A DNA stretch of 64,000 nucleotides from Streptomyces sp. A0958. GTDB lineage: Bacteria; Actinomycetota; Actinomycetes; Streptomycetales; Streptomycetaceae. The first letter of the stretch is position 1. Every line of letters begins with the position of its first letter. Shown here one piece after another: positions 15,985 to 24,937 of the stretch. Below the pieces are notes generated by a model that worked only from the letters and a program-made list of their open reading frames with translations, had not been told where the DNA came from and did not search any database. The DNA is taken from the NCBI RefSeq assembly GCF_004795035.1, contig NZ_SSBK01000030.1:1-64000 (forward strand). The letters run 5' to 3'. The position numbers and the translations under genes are program-made.

Positions 15985-16554
15985 GTGCGCGTGGTGCTGA
16001 TCCACGGGAACGCCGGAGCGAGCGTCGAGGGCATCTGGTTCCCGTATCTGAAGCGGGAACTGGAGGCCCTTGGCGTCGCGGTGGTGGCCGAGACCTTCCC
16101 CGACCCCATCAAGGGCCGGATGAGGTACTGGCTGCCGTACCTCACCGACGTCATCCGCCCGGACGAGCGGACGGTCATCGTCGGCCACTCGTCCGGCGCG
16201 CTGACCGCTTTCCGGTACGCGGAGACGGCGCCGCTCCTCGGCACCTTCGCCGTCGCCGGCCACCACCACGACTGCGGCTTCGAACTGGAACGGCGCAGCG
16301 GCTTCTTCGACACCCCGTGGGACTGGAAGGCGATCCGCGCCAACCAGCGGTTCATCGAGCAGTTCCACTCGAAGGACGACCCCTGGGTGCCCTTCGAGGT
16401 CGCCGAGGAACTGCACGAGCTGACCGGGAGCACGTTCACCGCCATGCACGGCATGGGCCACTTCGGCTCGTACGACCAGCAGATGGACACCTTCCCGGAG
16501 CTGCTGGACGCGATCCGCCGCCGCCTCGACGGGACCGCGCTGGAGGAACGATGA
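15985..16554 (+). CDS. Small alpha/beta serine hydrolase (RBBP9/YdeN-like)
   Basis: A 189-residue alpha/beta-hydrolase. RVVLIHGNAGASVEGIWFP starts the first strand and oxyanion region. VIVGHSSGALTAFRYA holds the nucleophile serine in GHSSG. FHSKDDPWVPFEVAEE holds the likely acid and MHGMGHFGSYDQ the histidine, giving a complete triad. Length and motifs fit the RBBP9/YdeN group. Beside a carrier protein it may act as a stand-alone thioesterase that releases or proofreads carrier-bound intermediates. GTG 15985 is the first usable start; the stop overlaps the adenylation gene start (ATGA). Confidence 0.75.
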   Translation: MRVVLIHGNAGASVEGIWFPYLKRELEALGVAVVAETFPDPIKGRMRYWLPYLTDVIRPDERTVIVGHSSGALTAFRYAETAPLLGTFAVAGHHHDCGFELERRSGFFDTPWDWKAIRANQRFIEQFHSKDDPWVPFEVAEELHELTGSTFTAMHGMGHFGSYDQQMDTFPELLDAIRRRLDGTALEER

Positions 16555-18146
16555 ACGTCACGCTCGCCGACGAACTGCTGGAACGGCGACGGGACAGCGC
16601 GGCCACGGCCGTCGTCGACCTGGAGACCGGCGAGCAGGTCTCGTATCGGACCCTCGCCCGGCGCGTCCAGGCCCTGACCGACCTCCTCGCCGGGCTCGGC
16701 GTGGGCCGGGGAGGGACCGTCGCGATGGTGATGGACAAGTCCGCGGCCTCCGTCGCGGTCATGTGGGCGGCGCTGCGCCTCGGCGCCCGCTACGTGCCGC
16801 TGGACGAGTCGCTGCCGGCGGCCCGGATCGCGCTGCTGCTCGGCAAGTGCGCGCCCACGGCCACCGTGGTCCAGCCCGCCTACCGGGAGCTGGTCGAAGG
16901 GGCGCCCGCCGGGGCCGTGGTCACGGTGGGCGCGGCACCCGGGGACGCCGGAACCGGCTGGAACCCCTCGGCCGAGGCCGAGCCGAGGCCGGCCGACGTG
17001 CCCGGCCGGAGCCCCGAGGACCACGCGTACGTCGTGTTCACCTCCGGCTCGACCGGCTCGCCCAAGGGCGTCGTGATCAGCCACCGGTCGATGTGCGCCC
17101 TGCTGACCGGAGTGCAGGAGACGGTCGGCTTCGAGGACGGCATGCGCTTCCTCAACGTGGCGCCGCTCTTCTTCGACGCCTCCGTGGTCGACCTGTGGTC
17201 GACCTTCCTGGTCGGCGGCAGCGTCCATCTGCTGCCCCGGCTGCGCATGCCCACCCAGGTCACCCGGGCCATCGAGGAGTGGCGGATCACCGACACGCTG
17301 CTCGTGCCGTCCGTGATCCGGATGCTGGTGAGCCGGTTCAGCGATGCCGGGCGGCGTGACCTCGGCTCGCTGCGGCGGCTGTGGTTCGGCGGCGAGTCGT
17401 GCCCGGTGTCGGTCCTGGAGGCGTTCTCCGCCCTCGTACCGGGACTGCGGTACGTGCACGGGTACGGGCCCACCGAGACCACGCACAGCGCCACGCTCTT
17501 CCTCACCGACACCCCGGGCAAGGACGGCGAGGAGTTCCTGCCCATCGGCCATCCGCTGCCGGCCGTCGACGTGCTCGTCGTGGACGACGAACTGCGGCCG
17601 GTGGCGGACGGGGAGACCGGCGAACTCCTCATCGGCGGGCCGCAGGTGATGGCCGGTTACTGCGGCGAGCCGGAGCGCACCGCCCGGTCCGTCGTCCCGC
17701 TCGCGGCCGGCGCCGGGGGAGCCGGGGGCCGCTACTACCGCTCCGGCGACTACGTGCGCCGGCGGCCGGAGGACGGCGCCCTCGTCTTCCTCGGGCGCCG
17801 CGACGACGCCCTGAAGATCAACGGCAACCTCGTCCACCTCTCCGAGGCGGAGGCGGCGACGCTGGCCGTGGCCGGGGTGACGGACTGCTGCGCGGTCCCG
17901 GTGGCCCACCCGCTGACCGGCCGGGCGATCATGCTCTTCGTCCTGGACCGGTCGGACGGCGGCACGGGCCTGCGCGAGGAGGAGCTGCGCCGGGAGCTGG
18001 CGCTGCGGCTGCCCGACTACATGCTGCCGGCCCGCATCGAGTTCCTGGCCGACGGGGACGTGAGCCTGACGCCGTCCGGCAAACTCGACCGCGACCGGCT
18101 GCGGGCGATCGCGGACGCGACGGGGAAGGAGGCGAAGTCCAGGTGA
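16551..18146 (+). CDS. Stand-alone adenylation enzyme (NRPS A-domain type)
   Basis: A 531-residue ANL-family adenylating enzyme with all core motifs: YVVFTSGSTGSPKGVV (A3), FFDASVVDLWSTFLVGG (A4), YVHGYGPTETTHSAT (A5), GELLIGG (A6), YYRSGDYVRR (A7), FLGRRDDALKINGNLVHL (A8) and LTPSGKLDR with the A10 lysine. The aspartate in FFDAS is the residue that binds the amino group of alpha-amino acids in NRPS A-domains. A by-eye reading of the specificity pocket gives roughly D-A-V-L-W-G-G-H-S, which I cannot match to a known substrate. It presumably loads the carrier protein two genes upstream. It has no fused carrier domain. Confidence 0.85.
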   Translation: MNVTLADELLERRRDSAATAVVDLETGEQVSYRTLARRVQALTDLLAGLGVGRGGTVAMVMDKSAASVAVMWAALRLGARYVPLDESLPAARIALLLGKCAPTATVVQPAYRELVEGAPAGAVVTVGAAPGDAGTGWNPSAEAEPRPADVPGRSPEDHAYVVFTSGSTGSPKGVVISHRSMCALLTGVQETVGFEDGMRFLNVAPLFFDASVVDLWSTFLVGGSVHLLPRLRMPTQVTRAIEEWRITDTLLVPSVIRMLVSRFSDAGRRDLGSLRRLWFGGESCPVSVLEAFSALVPGLRYVHGYGPTETTHSATLFLTDTPGKDGEEFLPIGHPLPAVDVLVVDDELRPVADGETGELLIGGPQVMAGYCGEPERTARSVVPLAAGAGGAGGRYYRSGDYVRRRPEDGALVFLGRRDDALKINGNLVHLSEAEAATLAVAGVTDCCAVPVAHPLTGRAIMLFVLDRSDGGTGLREEELRRELALRLPDYMLPARIEFLADGDVSLTPSGKLDRDRLRAIADATGKEAKSR

Positions 18147-19528
18147 ACGGCGCGGAGTTGGACCGCTTCGAGCGGTGCGGCGTGCTGACGGTCGTGCCCC
18201 GCTCGGCCACCGGTCTCGCGCTCGGCGACGACCCCGCGCTGCTCCTGCGGCACCGGGCGGAGGAGTTCCTTGCGGCCCCCGGCACGGTGGACCGGCTGGC
18301 CGACGCGTACGCCCGCGAGGGGCTGGCCGTCGAGGCACGGACCGAGGTCGGCCTCACCGTCTCCGGCGCCCCGGCCCTGCTCGCGGAGGTCTTCGGCCAC
18401 CCGGTGCGGCCGGTGCGGAACAAGTACATCCGGGAGACCGTCCGCTACGAGTTCGCCGCAGCCGGCCCGCTCCGCTCCCGGCTCCACCCCGAACTGGTCG
18501 AGGAGGTGCGGGCCCCCCGAGCGGGCTTCGAGCTGGGCGCCGGCGCCACCCCGCCGCTCCCGCGCGACGCGCGGTACCTGCGGCTGCCCGAGGACGCGGT
18601 CCGCCTCTCGGGCGCCGGCCGGTCGCACGCGGCCGGCGTCACGGGCGACGGGGTCCGGGTCGTGATGGTCGACACCGGCCTGTACGACCACCCGCACCAC
18701 CGCGCCCACGGCTACCGCACGGCGGTCGTCCCCGCGCTGTCCGCCCTCGATCCCGCCGTGGACGAACGAGGCCACGGAACCGCCATGTCGGCGCTGCTGC
18801 TCGCGGTCGCACCGGGGGCCGACCTCACCATGGTCAAGATGGCCTGCGAAAGCTTCTCCTTCCCGCTGGCGGCCTTCCAGCGGGCGGTGGAGCTGGCGCC
18901 GGACGTCATCTCGTGCAGCTGGGGCACCCTGCGTGCGGAGCCGCACCTCCACCTGGAGGTCGCGAACGCGGTGCGGCGCGGGATCACGGTCCTGTTCGCC
19001 GCCGGGAACGGCTCCACGGACCGGCGTACCGCCATGTTCCAGTCGGTGGCGACGCCGGGCGCGATCACGGTCGGCGGGGTCCATGTGGGGCAGGACGGAC
19101 GGAGGCGGGCCGCCGACCTGGCGTCCAGCTACCGCTCGGACGTCTTCCCCGGCCGACGGGTCCCCGACCTGTCCGGGCCGTGCGGAATGCTGCCGAACGG
19201 CGACTACGTGGTGTTCCCGACCCAGCCGGGGTGCATGTTCGACCGCCGCAACAGCGCGTACGACGGGACCGCACCCGACGACGGCTGGCTGGTGTCCAGC
19301 GGGACGTCGGGGGCGACGGCGTACGCCGCCGGGGTGGTGGCGCTCGCGGTGCAGCAGGGCATCGGCAAGGGCCGTGCCCTGACCACGGCGGACCTGGCGG
19401 ACGCCTGCCTGCCGGTGACGGAGGGGCGGACGCTGACCGGCGACGACTGCGGCGGGACCTGCCCCAACGAGGCGGTGGGACACGGCCTGCTCACCGCCTG
19501 GCCGCCCGCGGAGCCCGGGCTCGGATGA
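18143..19528 (+). CDS. Cytosolic subtilisin-like serine protease (S8 family)
   Basis: A 461-residue S8 peptidase with a complete triad: Asp177 in VVMVDTGLYDHP, His211 in DERGHGTAMS and Ser389 in SSGTSGATAYAAG. The oxyanion asparagine is Asn289 in LFAAGNGS. About 160 residues precede the catalytic domain, more than a simple propeptide. No signal peptide or membrane segment is visible, unlike most Streptomyces subtilases, so it should act in the cytosol. GTG 18143 overlaps the previous stop, and its stop overlaps the next start. A protease inside a small-molecule operon suggests trimming or activation of an intermediate or partner protein, or a transpeptidase-like coupling role. None is proven. 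Confidence 0.85.
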   Translation: MNGAELDRFERCGVLTVVPRSATGLALGDDPALLLRHRAEEFLAAPGTVDRLADAYAREGLAVEARTEVGLTVSGAPALLAEVFGHPVRPVRNKYIRETVRYEFAAAGPLRSRLHPELVEEVRAPRAGFELGAGATPPLPRDARYLRLPEDAVRLSGAGRSHAAGVTGDGVRVVMVDTGLYDHPHHRAHGYRTAVVPALSALDPAVDERGHGTAMSALLLAVAPGADLTMVKMACESFSFPLAAFQRAVELAPDVISCSWGTLRAEPHLHLEVANAVRRGITVLFAAGNGSTDRRTAMFQSVATPGAITVGGVHVGQDGRRRAADLASSYRSDVFPGRRVPDLSGPCGMLPNGDYVVFPTQPGCMFDRRNSAYDGTAPDDGWLVSSGTSGATAYAAGVVALAVQQGIGKGRALTTADLADACLPVTEGRTLTGDDCGGTCPNEAVGHGLLTAWPPAEPGLG

Positions 19529-19956
19529 GCGGAGTGGCGCCTCACGCGGCATGGACACAACGCCTGGTCGGCAGGCGGGTTCTGTGCATAGGAACGGACT
19601 TGGCGGACGTGGCGGAGATACGGGACGTCCTCGCCCGCCGGCCCTCTTTCAGGGCCAAGGTGTTCACCGGGGCGGAACGCGCCTACTGCGAGGTCATGAC
19701 GGACCCGGCGGAGCGGTACGCGGTCCGGTTCGCCGCCAAGGAGGCGGTGTTGAAGGCGCTGGGTACGGGCCTCGCCGGTGCGCCCCTCACCGATATCGAG
19801 GTCCGGCGGGCCCCGGAGGGGAAGCCCTCCCTCCATCTCGCGGGCCGCGCGGCGGCGCTGGCGGAAGCGGCGGGCGTCCGCACCTGGCTGATCAGCCTCA
19901 CGCACACGGCGGCGCAGGCGCACGCGATGGTGGCAGGGCTCGGGGACGAGACGTGA
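19525..19956 (+). CDS. AcpS-type phosphopantetheinyl transferase
   Basis: A 143-residue holo-acyl-carrier-protein synthase-type transferase. LCIGTDLADVAEI holds the metal-binding aspartate and RYAVRFAAKEAVLKALGTG is the hallmark W/RFAAKEA segment. AcpS enzymes transfer phosphopantetheine from CoA to carrier-protein serines and usually form trimers. This copy overlaps the protease gene (ATGA) and is the last gene of the operon, so its natural target is most likely the unusual carrier protein at 15690, not the fatty-acid ACP at 36233. The operon ends ten bases before a convergent gene. Confidence 0.9.
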   Translation: MSGVAPHAAWTQRLVGRRVLCIGTDLADVAEIRDVLARRPSFRAKVFTGAERAYCEVMTDPAERYAVRFAAKEAVLKALGTGLAGAPLTDIEVRRAPEGKPSLHLAGRAAALAEAAGVRTWLISLTHTAAQAHAMVAGLGDET

Positions 19957-19966
19957 GCGCGCTACG

Positions 19967-20761
19967 TCACTTCACCTTCTCCAGCTTCGGCATCTCGCCG
20001 CCCGTCGTCCCGTTGTCGATCAACGAGAACGGCGAACCGTCCGGGTCCGTCAGGGTCGCGAACCTGCCGAACGGGATGGTCAGCGGGCCGAACCGCAGCG
20101 TCGCGCCCAGGGACTTCGCCTTCTCCACCGCCGCGTCGCAGTCCGCCACCGTGAAGTACACGTTCAGGTAGGGCGGCGCCTGGGGCGGGAAGTCGTCCGT
20201 CATCTTCATGCGGCCCAGGACCGGGTCCGCGCCCAGGTCGTAGAGCGTGAAGTCGACCGCGCCGTCCACCATGCGCTTCACGCCGTACCCGAAGACCGCC
20301 GCGAAGAAGGTGTCCGCCTTCTCCGGGTCGCGGGTGAAGACCTCGGCCCAGTTGTACGCACCGGGCACCGTCCGGGCCTCGAAGCCCTTGTGGCTGCCGG
20401 GCTGCCATACGCCGAAGGCCGCCCCGCCCGGGACGGTGGCCACCACCATCGTGCCGAAGTCGCCGACCCGCATGGGCTCCACCTGGACGGTGCCGCCGTT
20501 GTCGCGGATCTTGGACGCGGTGGCCGCCGCGTCCGGGGAGGCGATGTACAGGGTCCAGCCGGTCGGCATCCGGTCCGAGTGCCGGGGCATCAGCGCGGCG
20601 ACCGCTTTCTCGTCCACGAAGGCCTGCGTGTAGTCGCCGTGCTCCGCCAGCGTGTCGCCGAACGTCCAGCCCAGCAGCTCACCGTAGAAACGCTTCGCCT
20701 CAGCGAGGTCGCCGACCGTGGCGTCGGCCCAGCACGGCGTGCCCTCTGCTTCTGCGGGCAT
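19967..20761 (-). CDS. Two-domain VOC (glyoxalase-fold) protein
   Basis: A 264-residue protein with two glyoxalase/bleomycin-resistance (VOC) modules. The first begins TPCWADATVGDLAEAKRFYG and the second GAYNWAEVFTRDPEKADTFF. Each ends with a strand of the type seen in TLTDPDGSPFSLIDN. This tandem form is common in Streptomyces and usually binds hydroxymethylglutathione-like or hydrophobic ligands; the actual ligand is unknown. It converges on the end of the biosynthetic operon with a 10-base gap, and the next gene to the right is also on the minus strand. It probably lies outside the biosynthetic cluster. Confidence 0.8.
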   Translation of the reverse strand: MPAEAEGTPCWADATVGDLAEAKRFYGELLGWTFGDTLAEHGDYTQAFVDEKAVAALMPRHSDRMPTGWTLYIASPDAAATASKIRDNGGTVQVEPMRVGDFGTMVVATVPGGAAFGVWQPGSHKGFEARTVPGAYNWAEVFTRDPEKADTFFAAVFGYGVKRMVDGAVDFTLYDLGADPVLGRMKMTDDFPPQAPPYLNVYFTVADCDAAVEKAKSLGATLRFGPLTIPFGRFATLTDPDGSPFSLIDNGTTGGEMPKLEKVK

Positions 20762-20803
20762 TGTGGGTCATCTCCTCGGGTGACGGGTGGCCCCTTGTCC
20801 ACG

Positions 20804-22234
20804 CTAGCCATCCTCCGCCTGTCCTGCGCGTCGACCCCGCGGACCGGCCACCGAGCGGGCCACGCCCAGGTCCACCAGGTCCTGGGGGCGCAGCCGGAGT
20901 TGGCCGGCCGTGGCCCGGACCTGGTCGGGGGCCCGCTTCAGGATCGCGGCGGCCAGTTCCGGGGCGATGACCGAGAAGTAGCTGTCCGGGGTGACGTGCG
21001 TGTTGTCCGGCGCGGCCAGTGCCAGCGCACCGCCCGAGCCGCCCTCGCCGATCACCAGGGTCGTGACCGGGACCCGGGCCGCCGCGATCGCCGCGAAGGC
21101 GTCCGCGATGGCCGCGCCCGCGCCGGACCGTTCCGCCTCCGCGTCGTTGGCCGCGCCCGGGGTGTCGACCAGCGTGAGGACCGGGGCCCCCAGCCGGTCG
21201 GCGAGCCTGATCACCCGGGCCGCCGTGCGGTACCCGGCCGGGCGGGTCGCGGTGCCGCACTGCGCCACGTACGCCACCGGCCGCCCCTCGCGCAGCCCGA
21301 ATCCGCAGAGCAGCCCCGGGTCCGTGCCGCCGCACCGGTCGCCGCTCAGCGGGAGGCGCAGGTCGAAGTAGGCGTCCAGGTAGGCCCCGGCGCGCGGCCG
21401 GTCCGCCGCCCTGGCGCGGAGGACCGCGTCCCAGCCCGTCCGGGGCAGGTCCGTCGCCCCCAGGTCGTGTCCGGAGAGTCCCGTCGTACGCCGCGGGCCG
21501 GACGGGACTTCCCGGACACGGCCGAGCGCGGCCGGGACCGGGGCGGGCGCGGGCGGGGTGTCGTGGTGGGCGAGCAGGCCCAGCCAGCGTCCCACCGTGG
21601 CCGGCAGCTCCCCGGGCGGGACGATCGCGTCGATGGAACCGGCCGCGAGCTGGCCCTCGGCCCCGTACGCGGCGGGGTCCGCGTCCGCCGGGCGCACCCG
21701 GGAACCGGCGAACCCGATCTGCGCCCCGGGCAGCGCCAGGATCACGTCGGCGCCCGCCCCCAGCGTGGCCCAGCCGCCGCCGGTCGTGGGGTCGCGCAGG
21801 ACGGCGAGCTGGGCCGGTCCCGCCGCCCGCAGCCGGGCCGAGGCGCGGGCGACCCGGTGCAGCTGGGTCAGCGCGATCATGCCTTCCTGCATGCGGCTGC
21901 CGCCCGTGGCGATCAGCGAGACGAGCGGCAGCCGCCGGGTGACGGCCTCCTCGTACGCCGCCTCCAGCCGGTCTCCGGTGCGCTGCCCGAGCGAGCCGCC
22001 CAGGAAGCCGAACTCGAACGAGATCAGGACGCACCTGTGCCCGCCGACCGTGGCGGTGCCGTGGACGACGGACTCCTGCTCGCCGGTACGGGCGGTGGCC
22101 CGGGCCCGGGAGCCGGCGTAGCCGGTCCAGCCGAGCGGGCCGTCGCCCGCGGTGTCTCCGGCGGGGGCGGCGGACTCGGTGAAGTCGGCGGTGAGCGCGG
22201 CGATCGCCTCGCGTGCCGTCAGCCGCTCAGCCAT
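20804..22234 (-). CDS. Biotin-dependent carboxyltransferase, fused beta/alpha type
   Basis: A 476-residue carboxyltransferase with two crotonase-fold halves. The N-terminal half has SFEFGFLGGSLGQRTGDRLE and LIATGGSRMQEGM. The C-terminal half has TLVDTPGAANDAEAERSGAG and VIGEGGSGGALALAAPD, motifs of the AccD/AccA carboxyltransferase subunits of acetyl-CoA carboxylase. It would carboxylate an acyl-CoA using carboxybiotin, but no biotin carboxylase or carrier gene is nearby. Its start overlaps the malonyl-CoA synthetase gene by eight bases, so both probably form one malonyl-CoA supply operon. Confidence 0.8.
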   Translation of the reverse strand: MAERLTAREAIAALTADFTESAAPAGDTAGDGPLGWTGYAGSRARATARTGEQESVVHGTATVGGHRCVLISFEFGFLGGSLGQRTGDRLEAAYEEAVTRRLPLVSLIATGGSRMQEGMIALTQLHRVARASARLRAAGPAQLAVLRDPTTGGGWATLGAGADVILALPGAQIGFAGSRVRPADADPAAYGAEGQLAAGSIDAIVPPGELPATVGRWLGLLAHHDTPPAPAPVPAALGRVREVPSGPRRTTGLSGHDLGATDLPRTGWDAVLRARAADRPRAGAYLDAYFDLRLPLSGDRCGGTDPGLLCGFGLREGRPVAYVAQCGTATRPAGYRTAARVIRLADRLGAPVLTLVDTPGAANDAEAERSGAGAAIADAFAAIAAARVPVTTLVIGEGGSGGALALAAPDNTHVTPDSYFSVIAPELAAAILKRAPDQVRATAGQLRLRPQDLVDLGVARSVAGPRGRRAGQAEDG

Positions 22235-23684
22235 GGAGGGCCCGCTTCATGATCTTGCCCAGGTCGTTGCGCGGCAGCGCGTCCAGGTAGCGGACCGTGC
22301 GCGGGCGCTTGTGCGGGGCGAGCTGGGCCGCCACGTGATCGGCCAGGGCGTCGGCGGTGGGCGGGGCGGCGGGGTCGGCCGGCACCACCCAGGCCACGAT
22401 CCGCTCGCCCAGGTCCGCGTCCGGTTCGCCGGTGACGGCCGCCTCCCGGACGCCGGGGTGTTCGAGCAGCGCGTTCTCGATCTCGCCGGCGCCGATCTTG
22501 TAGCCGCCGCTCTTGATCAGGTCGGTGGCCTTGCGGCCGACGATCCGCACGTATCCGTCGGGGTCGAGCGTGGCCATGTCGCCGGTGCGGAACCAGCCGT
22601 CCCCGGTGAGCGCGGCGGCCGTCGCGTCGGGGCGGTTGAGATAGCCGGTGAACAGGTTCGGGCCGCGCACCTGGATCTCGCCGATGGACTCCGGGCCGGC
22701 GAGCGGGGTGCCGTCCTCCTCGACGAGGCGCAGCTCCACGCCGCGCAGGGGCGGACCGACCGTGCCGGGGCGCGGGGCGCCGTCGGCCCGTACGCCGGTG
22801 TTCATCAGGGTCTCCGTCATGCCGTACCGCTCGATGACCCGGCGGCCGGTCGCCGCCGCGATGCGTTCGTGGTCGTGGACCGGCAGGGCGGCCGATCCGG
22901 AGACCAGCAGCCGGGCGCCCGCGAGGGCCTTCGCGAGACCGGCGGACGCGTCCGGGTCCGCCAGCGCCTCCGCGAGCCGGTGGTACATGGTCGGTACGCC
23001 GAACAGCATCGTGCCGCCCGCGCCCAGCTCCCGGGCGACGCCCTCGGTGGAGAACCGCCCCAGGTGGCGTACCGAACCGCCCCGGCGCAGCGGGCCGAGC
23101 ACGCCGAGGATCAGGCCGTGCACGTGGAACAGGGGCAGCGCGTGGACGAGCACGTCGTCGGCGGTCCACTGCCAGGCGTCCCCCAGCGCGTCCAGCGACG
23201 CGGCGAGCGCCCGGCGCGGCAGGACGGCCCCCTTGGGCGGGCCGGTCGTGCCGGAGGTGTACACGATGAGGGCGGGGGACTCGGGGTCCGGTTCGGGGCG
23301 TGTCGTGGGGGCGGGGCCGGCGGCCGTCGTGCTGACGTCCACGCGTTCCAGGGAGGCCAGGGCGGGCGGGAGCACGTCCTCCGGCGAGGCCAGCACCGCC
23401 GAGGGGGCGCTGTCCGCGACGATGTGCGCCAGCTCCCGTTCCCCCGTCCTCGGGTTCAGCGGTACGGCCGGCACGCCTGCCCGCAGCGCGGCCACCACGG
23501 CGACGACGGTCCGCGCGGTCGGCGTGGCCCAGACGGCGACCCGGCCCGCGCCGGTGAGCCGGGCCGCGAGCGCGTCCGTGGCCCGGGCCAACTGTGAGTA
23601 CGTCAGGGAGACTCCGTCGAACCGGACGGCCTCTCGGGCGGCCGCCGGACCGGACGCGTCCTGGAGTGCAGGCAGAAGTGGCAT
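22227..23684 (-). CDS. matB: Malonyl-CoA synthetase
   Basis: A 485-residue ANL-family ligase that closely resembles Streptomyces MatB, which makes malonyl-CoA from malonate, CoA and ATP. Characteristic segments include ALIVYTSGTTGPPKGAV, VHALPLFHVHGLILGVL, ARLLVSGSAALPVHDHERI, VIERYGMTETLMNTGVRAD, IVGRKATDLIKSGGYKIGAG and RNDLGKIMKRAL with the catalytic lysine. ATG 23684 begins MPLLPALQDASG. It shares an eight-base overlap with the carboxyltransferase downstream, pointing to a local malonyl-CoA supply for fatty acid or polyketide synthesis. Confidence 0.85.
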   Translation of the reverse strand: MPLLPALQDASGPAAAREAVRFDGVSLTYSQLARATDALAARLTGAGRVAVWATPTARTVVAVVAALRAGVPAVPLNPRTGERELAHIVADSAPSAVLASPEDVLPPALASLERVDVSTTAAGPAPTTRPEPDPESPALIVYTSGTTGPPKGAVLPRRALAASLDALGDAWQWTADDVLVHALPLFHVHGLILGVLGPLRRGGSVRHLGRFSTEGVARELGAGGTMLFGVPTMYHRLAEALADPDASAGLAKALAGARLLVSGSAALPVHDHERIAAATGRRVIERYGMTETLMNTGVRADGAPRPGTVGPPLRGVELRLVEEDGTPLAGPESIGEIQVRGPNLFTGYLNRPDATAAALTGDGWFRTGDMATLDPDGYVRIVGRKATDLIKSGGYKIGAGEIENALLEHPGVREAAVTGEPDADLGERIVAWVVPADPAAPPTADALADHVAAQLAPHKRPRTVRYLDALPRNDLGKIMKRALHG

Positions 23685-23767
23685 CACCCTGGGAACCCTA
23701 GATCGATACCGCGTTCCCGTCCCTCGAATCCGGTTCGAACAGGGGCCCCCGGGATGTGACCGTTGCC

Positions 23768-24836
23768 TCACCCGTTCCGCTGGACGTTCCGCATGCGGCC
23801 GTACGCGTACACGCAGCCCGCCAGGGCCAGGTCGGACAGGAGCATGAAGCCGATCGAGTACGAGTCCTTCGCGCTGTGGATCGCGCCCATGACCAGGGGC
23901 GGCACGAACCCGCCGAGCCCGCCCATCGCGCCCATGATCCCGGTCACGCTGCCCACCTTCGCCTGCGGGGTCACCTGCGAGACCAGGGCGAAGACGCTGC
24001 CGCTCGCGGTGCCCAGGCCGGCCGCCATGACGAGCAGCGCGATCGTGCCGCCCGGCCACAGCTGCGGGTCGAACGCCTGCACGATGGTCGTGAGGGCGGC
24101 GACCCCCAGCGCCAAGGAGGTGACGAGCGCCGGGTGCAGGCGGTCCGAGAGCCAGCCGCCGACCGGCCGGAAGACGACCGTGACCAGGGCGAACCCGGCC
24201 GCCTTCGTCCCGGCGGCGGTCGGCGACAGCGCGTACCACGCCTTCAGGTACGTCGGCAGCTACACGCCGAAGGCGACGATGCCGCCGAAACCGATCGCGT
24301 ACAGCGCGGACAGCTCACAGGTGACCCGCGGCCTGCTCGCCGCCGCCGGCCGGCCGGCCGGCCGTCGAATCGGTCGGCACCTGGCGGCCCGGACGGTCGC
24401 CGACGAGCAGGGCGGCCAGCGCCGCGTACACCACGAGCGCGGCGGCGACCACGAGGAACGGCAGGTTGTCGCCGTGCTCGGCGGGCCGGAACCAGGAGTT
24501 GACCAGCGGGATGCCGATCGCGAACGTCGTACCGCCCAGCCCCAGCAGGAAGCCCACGGCCAGCCGCGCCCCGTACTTGTCGGTCAGCGCGCCCACCGGG
24601 ATACGGCCCAGCGAGCCGACCAGCACCGGCACGGCGACCAGCAGGGACTGCTGGAACGAGTTCAGGCCCAGGCGGTCCTTGTAATCGGCCGACATGGGCG
24701 CGATCAGGTTCCAGGCCCGGAAGGTGAGCGTGAAGCCGATCGTGGCCATCACGAGGTTGCGACAGGCGGCCCCGGAGGCCGGTGCGCCGGCCGGTGCGGG
24801 TGACTGCTTCACGGCTGTACCCACACGGCCGGTCAA
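23768..24836 (-). pseudogene. Nitrate/nitrite-type MFS transporter, broken in three places
   Basis: A NarK-like transporter remnant. The N-terminal part is recognisable (GFTLTFRAWNLIAPMSADYK, GRIPVGALTDKYGARLAVGF). After PLVNSWFRPAEHG it jumps to DNLPFLVVAAALVVY, which suggests loss of an internal block of membrane helices. Near 24315 the frame shifts, giving a stop after GEQAAGHL, although the correct sequence (ELSALYAIGFGGIVAFG) continues in another frame. That frame then hits a TAG near 24260, where a tyrosine codon before LPTYLKAWYAL is expected. The C-terminal helices are open to the end at 23768. It cannot make a working transporter. Confidence 0.85.
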
Positions 24837-24937
24837 GGGCGGGCACCGGCCGCGAGCCCGTCGGCCCGCTCCATACGGGGGGGGTCCGCCCGTCCCCCCG
24901 ACTTCTCATACGCGCCGAAGCTGCGACAATTGGGGGC

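Noticed and set aside
5640..19956. Assignment to bacilysin, stravidin or another named compound
   Set aside because: BacA, ATP-grasp, aminotransferase and MFS functions are shared with bacilysin, but ring-modifying genes are missing and radical SAM, carrier protein, adenylation and protease genes are extra. No mutase or aminodeoxychorismate genes support a stravidin-like route.
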